Origin: an uncultured bacterium
GTDB lineage: Bacteria; Cyanobacteriota; Vampirovibrionia; Obscuribacterales; Obscuribacteraceae
Assembly (NCBI GenBank): GCA_913063055.1
Contig: CAJXZK010000010.1
Coordinates: forward strand, 1-41,954
Direction: 5' to 3'
DNA length: 41,954 bases
Shown here: piece after piece, positions 24,577 through 33,389 of the stretch
Layout: the number at the start of each line of letters is the position of its first letter
Position numbering within the stretch: the stretch's first letter is position 1
Translations under genes and position numbers: made by a program
The notes under the pieces: generated by a model
What the model was told of the DNA's origin: nothing
Database searches by the model: none
What the model saw: the letters and a program-made list of their open reading frames with translations, nothing else

Positions 24577-25815
24577 TTTGAGCTTATTTTCCAGTATCGC
24601 TTTGGCCATTTCGCCTTTCTCGATGCCCCAGAATCCAACTGTTGCACCCGGAGATTTAGGATCTAAGCTCGAGCGAAAAAGCAGGTCCATTTTTCTATTG
24701 TTACCGGAATTGCCATAAACTTTTGCCTCGATTGGTCCGAAGTGTTCGTCGCTGAAGTTCACCAACTCTTTCACTCCGTCATTGGAGAAGACTAGGGCTC
24801 TCTCTTCTGTTAGGGCATAAATAGTGTGCAGTTCTCTCTTGTATGCGAAATACGGAATGGTAAGCATGCCCAGGCCTATGCCCACGAAAGGAAGTCCACA
24901 GAGCACCATGAACCATCCCATAATGCTTCTGGTTCTAATGCTGCCAGCTATGGCAGCACAAAGCCAGCAGCCGCTGAAAATAGTCCAGACAATGGCAAAA
25001 GGTATGAATACGATTTTCGCCATGCCTTCGTGACCGGGCTCTGGCGTAGCTACAAAAAGTATTTTTTCAGTGCTGGCAATTTTGTTTTCGGCCCGTTGGT
25101 GTAGTGCACTACTTAATTCTGGACTTGGCTCTCCAGCAGTAATTTGCAGGGTTGGTTTTTCTTGGGTGGCTAACCACCAACCGGCAAATGGTGCCACAGT
25201 GATAGTGGCACAGATAATGACGAAGGTTTTGAGCTGTGGTTGTGCAAAAGGCTGTGAGTTGCCGAAGACGAGCCAGGGGGTGCGATCTTTTTTGCTATAA
25301 CTGTCATACGGATTCTTCAGGAGATGGCGAATTCTATCTCTTTCGTACTCGGCGGTCTCTCTTATCGAAACATAAGCCTTGTTCAAGGGAATAGTTTCAC
25401 CTGACTTCAGCTCAAGTTGAACTCTATAGGTTGTATCTCCATCTGAGTCTTTATCAGTGTCAATTGTGACGGCAGAAATCGACTGACAGTCGATGGTGCG
25501 CAGAATTCTTTTGCTGAATCTCTTACCTATGATGACGCGATTGTTGCTGCGATCAAGCAATACTTGAGCAAGCCCCGCGCGAAAGATCAAAACTGCCACC
25601 ATTGCTGAGCCGAGGCCCATGGCCGAAATAACAAGCTTTATGCCGATCGGTATCTGAGCGCTGTTTGAGGCCAAGCCCCACGGTGCTGCAACGAACAAAA
25701 GCCCGACCAATAGAAAGGGCAGGGCGAAGAGCCAAATTAAGATGGGGTCGCTTGAGAGAACAATGGTATTGCTGCCTGGTCTCTGATATCCCCCGTGACT
25801 TCTTTCCTTTTTCAT
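24565..25815 (-). CDS. Multi-pass membrane protein, unknown
   Basis: 416 residues from ATG 25815 (GTG at 25854 is the alternative; neither has a strong ribosome site). About six membrane helices: two near residues 18-75, one near 173-193, and the rest near 253-310. Between helices 2 and 3 is a soluble domain of beta-strand pattern ('VLLDRSNNRVIIGKRFS', 'ISAVTIDTDKDSDGDTTYRV') that resembles a bacterial PH-like or DUF3592-type insert. A second such region ends the protein ('HTIYALTEERALVFSNDG'). No catalytic motif. Convergent with 23715-24521 and divergent from the arylsulfatase. Function unknown. Confidence 0.7.
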   Translation of the reverse strand: MKKERSHGGYQRPGSNTIVLSSDPILIWLFALPFLLVGLLFVAAPWGLASNSAQIPIGIKLVISAMGLGSAMVAVLIFRAGLAQVLLDRSNNRVIIGKRFSKRILRTIDCQSISAVTIDTDKDSDGDTTYRVQLELKSGETIPLNKAYVSIRETAEYERDRIRHLLKNPYDSYSKKDRTPWLVFGNSQPFAQPQLKTFVIICATITVAPFAGWWLATQEKPTLQITAGEPSPELSSALHQRAENKIASTEKILFVATPEPGHEGMAKIVFIPFAIVWTIFSGCWLCAAIAGSIRTRSIMGWFMVLCGLPFVGIGLGMLTIPYFAYKRELHTIYALTEERALVFSNDGVKELVNFSDEHFGPIEAKVYGNSGNNRKMDLLFRSSLDPKSPGATVGFWGIEKGEMAKAILENKLKGRK

Positions 25816-25959
25816 TCTCTCTACTCTTTCGTCTGATCTTTGTTTATTTATCACTACTTTGATCTTTGCAGGGTTAAGAAGTGGTGAAGAACTCTATTAA
25901 TCCCGATTTTTACCACGTGGATAGTAATGTTGCTCTGCGCATGCTAATGCTGTCATGGG

Positions 25960-25988
25960 TTAGCTCCATGTTGTCACTAGGATACAAT
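25960..25988 (+). promoter_or_regulatory. Candidate promoter for the arylsulfatase
   Basis: TACAAT (25983-25988, five of six to TATAAT) with a poor -35 TTAGCT 17 bases upstream. A start near 25995 would give a short leader carrying GGGAG at 26006-26010. The rest of 25855-25960 shows only a CCACGTGG palindrome (about 25914-25921) and nothing else I can support. Confidence 0.3.
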
Positions 25989-26016
25989 CGCAAGCCAATT
26001 TACTCGGGAGATCCTC

Positions 26017-28533
26017 ATGTCAATGTGGCAAGTTCGTTTTTGCACGTTCTTTTTGATGCTCTGCGTTCTATTTAGAGCGCCAGCAGCTTTTGCTCAGCAG
26101 ACCACTGGTGTGGCTGGCTCCCCCAGTGCCACCACCACTATCGATGGTAAGCAGCTGCCCGCTCCTGAACCAGCCTTTGGCGGTGTGATCAAAGAAACTG
26201 CCAGTCAGTCGAAAGCCTGGTGGGCGCCTCGCACTGTACCGGCCAAAGGAGCTCCTAACGTTCTTTTGATCATGACTGATGACGTTGGCTTCGGTGCCCC
26301 GAGTACATTTGGCGGAGTTATCCCGACCCCAGCCCTGGACCTGATAGGCAAGACTGGTCTGCGCTATAGCAATTTTCATTCCACTGCTCTCTGTTCACCT
26401 ACTAGAGCTGCTCTCATTACTGGTCGCAATCATCACTCTGCTGGTTTTGGCGTAGTTTCTGAGCAGTCAACTGGTTTCCCTGGTTATAACAGCGTCATTG
26501 GCCAAGACAAAGCCACCATCGGTCGTATTTTGAAAGACAATGGTTATGCTACTTCTTGGTTCGGTAAGGCTCACAATACTCCTACTTTCCAAGCCAGTCA
26601 GATTGGTCCTTTTGAACTGTGGCCAAACGGTATGGGCTTTGAATATTTCTATGGATTCATCGGTGGTGACACAAGCCAGTGGCAACCTAACCTGTTTCGC
26701 AATACCTCCCCAATCACTCCGTTCTTAGGTCAAAAGGGTTGGAACCTCACCACTGCCCAGGCTGACGAGGCCATCGATTGGATCAGCCAGCTCAACCAAA
26801 TCGACCCAAGCAAGCCCTTCTTCTGCTATTACGTGCCTGGTGGCACCCATGCTCCCCACCACCCAACTCCAGAGTGGGTGAAGAAAATTAGTGACATGCA
26901 CCTCTTTGATAAGGGTTGGAATGCACTGCGTGAAGAGATTTTTGCTAACCAAAAGAAACTTGGTGTAATTCCTCAAGATGCCAAACTAACACCATGGCCC
27001 CACGACTTGCTGAAGAACTGGGATGAGCTGAGCGCTGACGAGAAGAAGTTGTTCATTCGTCAGGCTGAAGTTTACGCCGCTTACCTGGCCTACACTGATC
27101 ATGAAATTGGCCGCGTAATCCAGTCACTCAAAGATACAGGCAAGCTAGACAATACGCTGATTATCTATATTAGTGGCGACAATGGTTCTAGTGCTGAAGG
27201 CACTTTGGTGGGAACACCCAATGAAGTGGCTATGTTCAACGGTGCCAATGTACCGGTGGAAGATCAACTCAAATATTTCTATGATGTTTGGGGCACTGAC
27301 CGCACCTATAACCACATGGCTGTTGGCTGGACTTGGGCTTTTGATACACCGTTTTCTTGGACCAAACAAGTGGCTTCGCACTTCGGTGGTACATCTCAAG
27401 GTGTCTGTGTTTCCTGGCCTGGTCACATAAAAGACGTGGGGGCAATTCGCCACCAGTTCCACCATGTCATTGACGTGGTGCCAACTATTCTTGAAGCCTG
27501 TTCTATTAAGGCCCCTGAAGCCGTGGATGGTATCAAGCAAAAGCCTATTGAAGGAACAAGTTTTGCTTATACTTTCGATCAAGCTAATGCCTCTGTGCCT
27601 TCTCATCACAAGACCCAGTATTTTGAGATGATGGGCGATCACGCTATCTATAATGACGGCTGGATTGCTAGCACTAAGGTCATTCGTCCACCATGGATTA
27701 CCTCAGGACCAGTCAATCAAGATCCAGTTAACAACGTTACCTGGGAGCTCTATGACCTTTCCAAAGACGCTACTCAGAGCAATGATGTAGCTTCATCTAA
27801 CAAGGCTAAGTTGGATGAGCTCAAGGCTCTTTTCCTCTCCGAGGCAAAGAAGTACAACGTGCTGCCTCTTGATGCAAGTTGTGCCACAAGACTTGTTTCT
27901 CCTCGGCCCAACATAACTGCTGGACGTACTGAGTTTGTTTACACCAAGCCACTAACTGGAATACCACAGGGTGATTCACCACTTCTGCTCAATACCTCCT
28001 ACAACGTCAAGGCCAATGTGGATGTTCCAGCAGGTGGTGCTGAAGGAGTCCTGCTTACTTCTGGTGGCCGCTTTGCTGGTTATGGTTTCTATCTGCTTAA
28101 AGGTAAGCCAGTATTCCTTTGGAATATGGCAGACTTGAAGCGTATTCGTTGGGAGGGGCCAGAGGCCCTCAGCCCTGGAAATCACGAGATTGAGTTTGAC
28201 TTTAAGTATGATGGTTTGGGTGCTGGTACCATTGCCTTCAATAGTATGAGTGGTATTGGCCGCAGTGGCACTGGTACGCTCAAGGTAGATGGTAAAGTGG
28301 TGCAAACCCAGAAAATGGAGCGCACATTGCCACTGATTTTGCAGTGGGATGAAAGCTTCGATATTGGCTCTGACACCGGAACAACTGTCTGCGATCAAGA
28401 CTATCAAGTACCGTTTGCCTTTACTGGTAAGCTCAACAAGCTAACGCTTAAACTTGATCGTCCGACTTTGTCGGCCGCTGATATCAAAATGCTTCAGGAC
28501 GAAGCGCAACGCAATAACAAAACCAGCGAGTAA
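26017..28533 (+). CDS. Exported type I arylsulfatase
   Basis: 838 residues with a signal peptide of about 1-26 (ends 'APAAFAQ'). The metal-binding 'NVLLIMTDDVGFG' (Asp88, Asp89) and the sulfatase signature 'CSPTRAALITGRN' starting at Cys126 mark the alkaline-phosphatase superfamily. Cys126 must be converted to formylglycine. 'GTHAPHHPTPEW' and 'YISGDNGSSAEG' supply further active-site residues. The length and layout match large AtsA/AtsD-type arylsulfatases (EC 3.1.6.1), with a C-terminal beta-rich part (about 610-830) of binding type. No formylglycine-generating enzyme is in the window. GGGAG 6 bases before the ATG. Likely frees sulfate from organic esters outside the inner membrane. Confidence 0.92.
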   Translation: MSMWQVRFCTFFLMLCVLFRAPAAFAQQTTGVAGSPSATTTIDGKQLPAPEPAFGGVIKETASQSKAWWAPRTVPAKGAPNVLLIMTDDVGFGAPSTFGGVIPTPALDLIGKTGLRYSNFHSTALCSPTRAALITGRNHHSAGFGVVSEQSTGFPGYNSVIGQDKATIGRILKDNGYATSWFGKAHNTPTFQASQIGPFELWPNGMGFEYFYGFIGGDTSQWQPNLFRNTSPITPFLGQKGWNLTTAQADEAIDWISQLNQIDPSKPFFCYYVPGGTHAPHHPTPEWVKKISDMHLFDKGWNALREEIFANQKKLGVIPQDAKLTPWPHDLLKNWDELSADEKKLFIRQAEVYAAYLAYTDHEIGRVIQSLKDTGKLDNTLIIYISGDNGSSAEGTLVGTPNEVAMFNGANVPVEDQLKYFYDVWGTDRTYNHMAVGWTWAFDTPFSWTKQVASHFGGTSQGVCVSWPGHIKDVGAIRHQFHHVIDVVPTILEACSIKAPEAVDGIKQKPIEGTSFAYTFDQANASVPSHHKTQYFEMMGDHAIYNDGWIASTKVIRPPWITSGPVNQDPVNNVTWELYDLSKDATQSNDVASSNKAKLDELKALFLSEAKKYNVLPLDASCATRLVSPRPNITAGRTEFVYTKPLTGIPQGDSPLLLNTSYNVKANVDVPAGGAEGVLLTSGGRFAGYGFYLLKGKPVFLWNMADLKRIRWEGPEALSPGNHEIEFDFKYDGLGAGTIAFNSMSGIGRSGTGTLKVDGKVVQTQKMERTLPLILQWDESFDIGSDTGTTVCDQDYQVPFAFTGKLNKLTLKLDRPTLSAADIKMLQDEAQRNNKTSE

Positions 28534-28541
28534 TCGCTGGT
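28522..28541 (+). terminator. Hairpin overlapping the arylsulfatase stop codon
   Basis: ACCAGCGA (28522-28529) and TCGCTGGT (28534-28541) pair perfectly around GTAA, which contains the TAA stop. A pyrimidine-rich stretch (CTTTGCTGCCCTTCTGCTCTTTG) follows. It could act as terminator or mRNA 3'-end cap; a stem across the stop would be opened by the terminating ribosome. Confidence 0.5.
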
Positions 28542-28595
28542 CTTTGCTGCCCTTCTGCTCTTTGTGCGCAGTGTCAGTTGTTTGGTTTTAAGCTG

Positions 28596-29558
28596 CTAGC
28601 GCGGTTTACAGTTGCCATCAACGTCACTGCGCACAAACTGTTTCTTCCACTCTTTGGCATAGTCAGCAAACATTCCAGTTTCACGCAAAGCTCTCAGGGC
28701 TTTGAGCTGTCCTTCTGAAGATTCAACATCGCCCTGATTGATTCCGCGCAGTAGACGTGCGCCTTGCCAACCAACTTGCTTCCACAATGGATAATGGCCA
28801 TTGTCGGCGCCGTTTTCGTGGTCGATTATGGCTTTGGTGGCCTGCTCAGGGGTCATATTGATAAGGCGATTGCCGTGGTAGCCGTCGTCCATGGTTATTA
28901 AAGCGTGCCAGGGGTCTTTTGCTCCGTGCCAAGAATCGATCATTTTAGGCACTTCATCGCAGTCTTGAATGGGAAGCCCCATTTTGCCCATACCGATGCG
29001 CACGTCAGACCACAGTCGACATTTTTCTAGCTCTGATAAATCGGGCCTTTTGGCAATGCGATCCATCATTGAGCCAATTTCGCCAAAGCTGACTTTGCCG
29101 TCGGCGTCGCGGTTGTTGGCGTCGGCTTTATTGGTATAGGGCTTCAAAAGTTCAGCCGCCATGCCTGCTATTTCTCTTCGGCGCCCTTCTGGTATAGAGC
29201 TGAAATCGGCCGGTAAACTCGTGACAAGCTGCGGTGCGCCAGCTTTGCCGTCAAATGCCTTCATTGAAGAGCTATGGGAATCTGTTTGGTTGCCTTGAGC
29301 TAAAACCATTGAGCGGCGGAAGTCTTCAGGTTTGCTATAGAGCGATTGGGCTAAATCGGCCGGCTGGCCGTCGCCAACCTGACTCCGGTCGAGAGGTCGC
29401 GCAGTATTGTTTGCTGATGTATCGCCTGTCTTGTCGGTCATAGTAAGCAATTTGGGGTCGTAGTAAGACGTTCTGTAGTCTTTAATTAGTTCCCTGAAAT
29501 GCCCAAGGTCTAACGCCGGTGGAGCAACTGCTTTGACGGCAGAGCGTATTTTCACCAT
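28596..29558 (-). CDS. EF-hand-like hypothetical protein
   Basis: 320 residues, not recognised as a named family. No signal peptide. Residues 149-160 form an EF-hand loop, 'NRDADGKVSFGE', with Asp151, Asp153, Gly154 and Glu160 in place and Asn at position 1. A second acidic loop-like piece ends the protein ('RSDVDGNCKPR'). The region in between is helical ('MTPEQATKAIIDHENGADNG'). Ca2+ binding is likely for one site. The start is uncertain: ATG 29558 gives this length and ATG 29441 gives 281 residues; neither has a clear ribosome site. Divergent from the LOG-fusion gene by 72 bases. Confidence 0.65.
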   Translation of the reverse strand: MVKIRSAVKAVAPPALDLGHFRELIKDYRTSYYDPKLLTMTDKTGDTSANNTARPLDRSQVGDGQPADLAQSLYSKPEDFRRSMVLAQGNQTDSHSSSMKAFDGKAGAPQLVTSLPADFSSIPEGRRREIAGMAAELLKPYTNKADANNRDADGKVSFGEIGSMMDRIAKRPDLSELEKCRLWSDVRIGMGKMGLPIQDCDEVPKMIDSWHGAKDPWHALITMDDGYHGNRLINMTPEQATKAIIDHENGADNGHYPLWKQVGWQGARLLRGINQGDVESSEGQLKALRALRETGMFADYAKEWKKQFVRSDVDGNCKPR

Positions 29559-29618
29559 TTCGTAACCAATCTAATTTGGCTATCCTGGGTTCGGAATCTA
29601 GTGGAGCCACTTTATTTT

Positions 29619-29623
29619 AGAGG
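29619..29623 (+). promoter_or_regulatory. Ribosome binding site supporting a TTG start
   Basis: AGAGG lies 7 bases before the TTG at 29631. This spacing supports TTG as the start of the LOG-fusion gene. Confidence 0.6.
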
Positions 29624-29630
29624 CTGAAAC

Positions 29631-31262
29631 TTGCCGCAATTTTCAAGCAAAGAATCCGCAGAGCCCGCATCAAACAAGGCTCAAAATTCAGGTTTATCTG
29701 AGTTTTCTGAACATGCCATTGATTCTTTCAAATACACAGCAATTCAAGCACCCGTTAGTGGTATCACTCAAATCGTTGACCATATCGCTGACACTAAATT
29801 CTTGCCAAAAGTGCAGTTCTTTCAAGCTCCTAAGCCTGCTGAAGTCGGCACTGCGGCATTTGCAGGCGAAGTAGTGGGCAGCACCGCTGCTGCTGCAATT
29901 CCACTGATAGTCTTTCACAAGATGGTTGGAGCCGGTGCCGCTAGCAAGTTTGAGCAAGCGGCCAGTTATGGTTTGAACAAAGGTGCCGCTCCAGCTCTGA
30001 TTAAGTCGGCAAAGTTGGGGGCCCTATATGGGGGAGTTTTAACTCCTAGTGATGAGAATGGCAACTTCTTGGCCGAGCGCGTCAAAAATGCCGGAGTTTC
30101 TGCCCTTACCATGGTGTCTTTGACGGCCGGTACTATCGGCCTAAAAGCTAGTGGCTCAGGACTATTGCGCAATGATGTAGTTAGTTCTGCCATTGCCGGT
30201 GCGGCTGCTGGTGAAATTAGTGCAGATGCCCATTCATTGCTATCAGGTCGCGGCCTGGCGACCAGTGAGGAGCGCATCAAATCAGTTGTTTCTATGTCTG
30301 TTGGCGGAGCCCTTAATGGCGGCGCCAATATTCTCAGTGAACATATTGTTCCTACCAGTGGTATTCGTGGTGTTCGTACCCTTGAAGATATGACCAAACT
30401 GGCTGACAGTACGCGCATACCAAACTTTCCCAAGCGCTATGCCTATGAGGCCAACCAGGCTAATCCGCTTAAAGCTGAGCAGCTGATGGGGCGAGACCTG
30501 CCTTCTTGGTACGATCGCACCAGTGTCAATTTGCGCCAAGAAATTGATAAGAGCATAATGCCAGAAGACTGGCGCAGGCAGATTGTTGGCGGCCACCAAG
30601 ATTTCACTTACAGTCTTGATGCTCTGGCTAATAGGCCCAATCCTAAGCCAATCTTGACTGTTTATGGTTCTGCTCGCTTTGCCGAGAATGACTTCCGCTA
30701 TCAACGGGCACGCTACATTGGTGGCAGGGCTGTGCAAGAGGGCTACGACGTTATGACCGGCGGTGGGCCTGGCACGATGGAGGCCGCCAATCGCGGCGCC
30801 TATGAGGCCGGCGGTAATTCCATCGGCGTGGTACTCAAATTACCCCATGAAAAACGGGGTAATGGCTATCAGACCCTAACATTGACCCATCGCAATTTCT
30901 ACACTCGAATGGAAGTATTGAAGAAGGCTCAGGCATTCACTGGTGAAGACGGTGGAATCGGCACTGCCGCTGAGAATCTTGATACGCTTACTCATATCCA
31001 AACAGGAAAACTTGGTGAAGTACCGGTCGGATTTATTGGCAAAGAAAAGTATGGAATGGTTGATAAGATGCTTCAGTATATGGTCAAAGATGGCACTGTC
31101 AGTCCGCGAGATCGCGAGCTGTATGGAATTTTTGATGATCCCGATGCCATGTTCCGTCATTTCGCCAGGGTTCGCGCTCACCGCGCCGAACAAGAACGTC
31201 TTGCTGCTGCTTCTGTGCAAAATCCTTCGGTAAAACCAGACATAATTGAAGCTACACCTTAA
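29631..31262 (+). CDS. LOG-family domain fused to a long Ala/Gly-rich N-terminal region
   Basis: 543 residues. The C-terminal part (about 338-512) is a LOG/TIGR00730 Rossmann domain: 'PKPILTVYGSARF', 'GYDVMTGGGPGTMEAANRG' (377-385 core) and the late loop 'GEDGGIGTAAE' (438-448). Relatives cleave nucleoside 5'-monophosphates such as cytokinin ribotides to base and ribose phosphate. The usual PGGxGTxxE is DGGxGTxxE here, with the catalytic Glu448 kept. Residues 1-330 are unlike LOG proteins: several Ala/Gly-rich, weakly hydrophobic helices (70-130, 155-235) suggest membrane association. The TTG start is supported by AGAGG. Fusion at this scale is unusual. Confidence 0.8.
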   Translation: MPQFSSKESAEPASNKAQNSGLSEFSEHAIDSFKYTAIQAPVSGITQIVDHIADTKFLPKVQFFQAPKPAEVGTAAFAGEVVGSTAAAAIPLIVFHKMVGAGAASKFEQAASYGLNKGAAPALIKSAKLGALYGGVLTPSDENGNFLAERVKNAGVSALTMVSLTAGTIGLKASGSGLLRNDVVSSAIAGAAAGEISADAHSLLSGRGLATSEERIKSVVSMSVGGALNGGANILSEHIVPTSGIRGVRTLEDMTKLADSTRIPNFPKRYAYEANQANPLKAEQLMGRDLPSWYDRTSVNLRQEIDKSIMPEDWRRQIVGGHQDFTYSLDALANRPNPKPILTVYGSARFAENDFRYQRARYIGGRAVQEGYDVMTGGGPGTMEAANRGAYEAGGNSIGVVLKLPHEKRGNGYQTLTLTHRNFYTRMEVLKKAQAFTGEDGGIGTAAENLDTLTHIQTGKLGEVPVGFIGKEKYGMVDKMLQYMVKDGTVSPRDRELYGIFDDPDAMFRHFARVRAHRAEQERLAAASVQNPSVKPDIIEATP

Positions 31263-31389
31263 TTGGTGTACATTGTCTTTGTAAATTATTTGCTCCATGG
31301 TTAACCAATGCACTTCCATTGGGCAGATTGGCTAAATCGTATCGGCGACTAGCAACTTACCCAGGACAATCTAGGCTTTAGGGGAAAAC

Positions 31390-32313
31390 ATGTCTCTTTT
31401 CAATCGCTTCACTCGAGGAGTTGCTGCCTTAGTTGTTGCAGCTGGTCTAGGTCTTTCCACTTTAGAAGCTCAGTCTAAAGCTCCAACCGCCTTTCAAGGA
31501 AAAGTGTTAGTGGTCTTGTCTAGTGCGAAGGCCCTCACCCTCAAAGATGGTGTTCAGCATGCCACTGGATTTTATATGAACGAACTGGGTGTTCCCCTGC
31601 AGGCTTTGATAAAGGCTGGTTTCGAGCCTGTTTATGTTAATCCCCAGGGCAATCAACCGACGATGGATGTAAGTTCTGACAAACCAGCTTTTTTTGCCAA
31701 TGCCGCTGAATACAATGCTGTAAAAGAGCTACTCAAAGATCCTAAACTTGCTCACCCGCAAAAACTCTCAGCTATAGCTGCTGGTGATCTCGATCAGTAC
31801 GTGGGTATTTTCGTTCCTGGTGGTCATGCACCGATGGAAGACTTGTGGAAAGATGCTTCTCTTGGCAAAATTTTGAGACATTTTCACAGTAAGAATCAGC
31901 CCACAGCCTTAATTTGTCACGGACCGGTTGCTCTTCTTTCCACTCTAAACAAGCCTGCTGAATTGGGCAAGGCCCTTGAAGCCAGCCATTCGGCAAGCAA
32001 GAAAGATAACAATAGGGATGCAGCAGAAAAGCCTGTGACTTCTAAAGAACTTTGGACTTATCAGGGCTATCGCATGACTGTTTTTAGTGATGCTGAAGAG
32101 AAGCCCAACGAGCCCACTGCCCTTGGTGGCTACATGAAATTTTATCCAGAAGATGCTTTAAGAGCAGCCGGCGGTAAGTTGCAGATTGCTCCAGCGAAGA
32201 AAAGCAAAGTGGTGCAAGATCGAGAATTGATCACTGGTCAAAATCCATTCTCTGATAAAGAGCTAGCCACGGCCTTTTTGAAAGCACTTAAATTTAAGGG
32301 TGAAGTGAAGTAG
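31390..32313 (+). CDS. Exported DJ-1/PfpI-family (Hsp31-like) protein
   Basis: 307 residues. Signal peptide about 1-27 (ends 'STLEAQ'). The DJ-1/PfpI core shows 'KVLVVLSSAKAL' at the N-terminus, Glu65 in 'YMNELGVPL', 'VGIFVPGGHAPMEDL', and the nucleophile elbow 'ALICHGPVAL' with Cys176. The layout (long insert after strand 2, cap) is of the Hsp31 class I glutamine-amidotransferase-like group: chaperone, deglycase or glyoxalase III activities are described for it. Export is less common. GGGGA 5 bases before the ATG. Its 3' end overlaps the convergent ADP-ribosylglycohydrolase gene by 20 bases. Confidence 0.86.
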   Translation: MSLFNRFTRGVAALVVAAGLGLSTLEAQSKAPTAFQGKVLVVLSSAKALTLKDGVQHATGFYMNELGVPLQALIKAGFEPVYVNPQGNQPTMDVSSDKPAFFANAAEYNAVKELLKDPKLAHPQKLSAIAAGDLDQYVGIFVPGGHAPMEDLWKDASLGKILRHFHSKNQPTALICHGPVALLSTLNKPAELGKALEASHSASKKDNNRDAAEKPVTSKELWTYQGYRMTVFSDAEEKPNEPTALGGYMKFYPEDALRAAGGKLQIAPAKKSKVVQDRELITGQNPFSDKELATAFLKALKFKGEVK

Positions 32314-33364
32314 TTACCTGGCGCAGCTGTCTCAGTAGTGCGTGGCTGAGGATGACAGGGATGAGCGCGACATTGCGACCGAGAGCTATTGGCCAGCAGT
32401 AGCCTACCGCTGCTGGGCTTTTGCCGCTTTTGAAATCACCTAAGGCACGGGCGAGCTTGCGCAAGTGGCTAGGGCCAAAAGGACCATCATTGATTTTGTC
32501 GATTAACTGGCTCGGTAAGCCCTTCTCTCCATGAAGAGCGCCGCACCAGGCCCCTACTATGGCAGCGTTGCTATCGGTATCACCGCCAGCTTTGATTGTC
32601 CACTGTAGCGCGGTGAGAGTGTCGTCGCCCCAGCGCAGAAAAGCAAAAGCAGCAAGAGCTACGCTGTGATTGACAAAGCCACTACACCCTAGCTGTTGAG
32701 CGGCTGCTTCTATGGATGCTTGCTGCTCAGCGAGGCTGCGAGCTAAGTCTAAGGCCTGGCGTAACCAGGTTTCTTGAATAACATTGATAGCTGTGTCAAA
32801 AGCGCTGTAGCGACTGGCTTGATCTTTGCATTGCCTATTGGTATAGGCGGCGGCAGCTAGTTCAGCCACAAAAAGAGCACCGTCAGTTGCCCTCCTGTCG
32901 AGGTGAGTGGTGCGGGCAATGCTTTCGCCGAGCTTGATGCGATATTCTTGCTTGTCATGATAAAAGACGCCGATGATGGCCGCGCGCATAGCCGCCCCGT
33001 TGCCAGCAGAGTGAATGCCGGTTTGTTTTGCACCGGTCAACATTTTTAGACATGACAGGCTAGTGGCTTGGCCAACTCCAAAAGGTAGTCTAAAGAACCA
33101 ACCCAGCATTGCTATTTTGAATGCTTTGGTAGCGGCTCTGATGTCGTTAGGCGCGCGAATTAGTGATTGGGCCACTAAGGCTGACTGTTCGGTATCGTCG
33201 CTGACAAAGCCAATATTGTCGAGCAAATAGTAGCGGTCGATGGTATGGGGAAACCAGACAGAAATGGTTTTGCTCGATAACCCTTCCATGTAGAGGCCAA
33301 GGGCGTCACCAATGGCGGTGCCTAGTAAAGTGCCGGCAAGATGACTGTAGATTGATTCGTCGAT
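32294..33364 (-). CDS. ADP-ribosylglycohydrolase (DraG/ARH family), apparent AUC start
   Basis: 356 residues if read from ATC 33364. Family motifs: N-terminal 'LAGTLLGTAIGDALG', 'GFVSDDTEQSALVAQ' (metal site) and 'IKAGGDTDSNAAIVGAW' (second metal site). It removes ADP-ribose from proteins or related substrates using two Mg2+ ions. The first ATG (33289) lies after 'GDALGLY' and would cut the conserved first motif. Upstream in frame there is no ATG, GTG or TTG before the stop at 33374-33376. An ATC at 33362-33364 has AAGGTG 5 bases before it. Either AUC initiates or an ATG was lost. It follows kinase C by 25 bases, so cotranscription is likely. Confidence 0.85.
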   Translation of the reverse strand: MDESIYSHLAGTLLGTAIGDALGLYMEGLSSKTISVWFPHTIDRYYLLDNIGFVSDDTEQSALVAQSLIRAPNDIRAATKAFKIAMLGWFFRLPFGVGQATSLSCLKMLTGAKQTGIHSAGNGAAMRAAIIGVFYHDKQEYRIKLGESIARTTHLDRRATDGALFVAELAAAAYTNRQCKDQASRYSAFDTAINVIQETWLRQALDLARSLAEQQASIEAAAQQLGCSGFVNHSVALAAFAFLRWGDDTLTALQWTIKAGGDTDSNAAIVGAWCGALHGEKGLPSQLIDKINDGPFGPSHLRKLARALGDFKSGKSPAAVGYCWPIALGRNVALIPVILSHALLRQLRQVTTSLHP

Positions 33365-33369
33365 GGTGG

Positions 33370-33375
33370 CACCTT
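33370..33375 (-). promoter_or_regulatory. Ribosome binding site before the AUC start
   Basis: AAGGTG on the minus strand is 5 bases from the ATC at 33364, the normal distance for an initiation codon. This is the main support for starting the ADP-ribosylglycohydrolase there. Confidence 0.55.
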
Positions 33376-33389
33376 ATCCCGATAGTTGA

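Noticed and set aside
27145-27642. 165-codon open frame opposite the arylsulfatase
   Set aside because: It lies wholly inside a well-supported sulfatase gene and has no recognisable motif or ribosome site.
30282-30737. Long minus-strand frame inside the LOG-fusion gene
   Set aside because: The LOG motifs on the plus strand are clear; the minus frame has no motif and no start signal.
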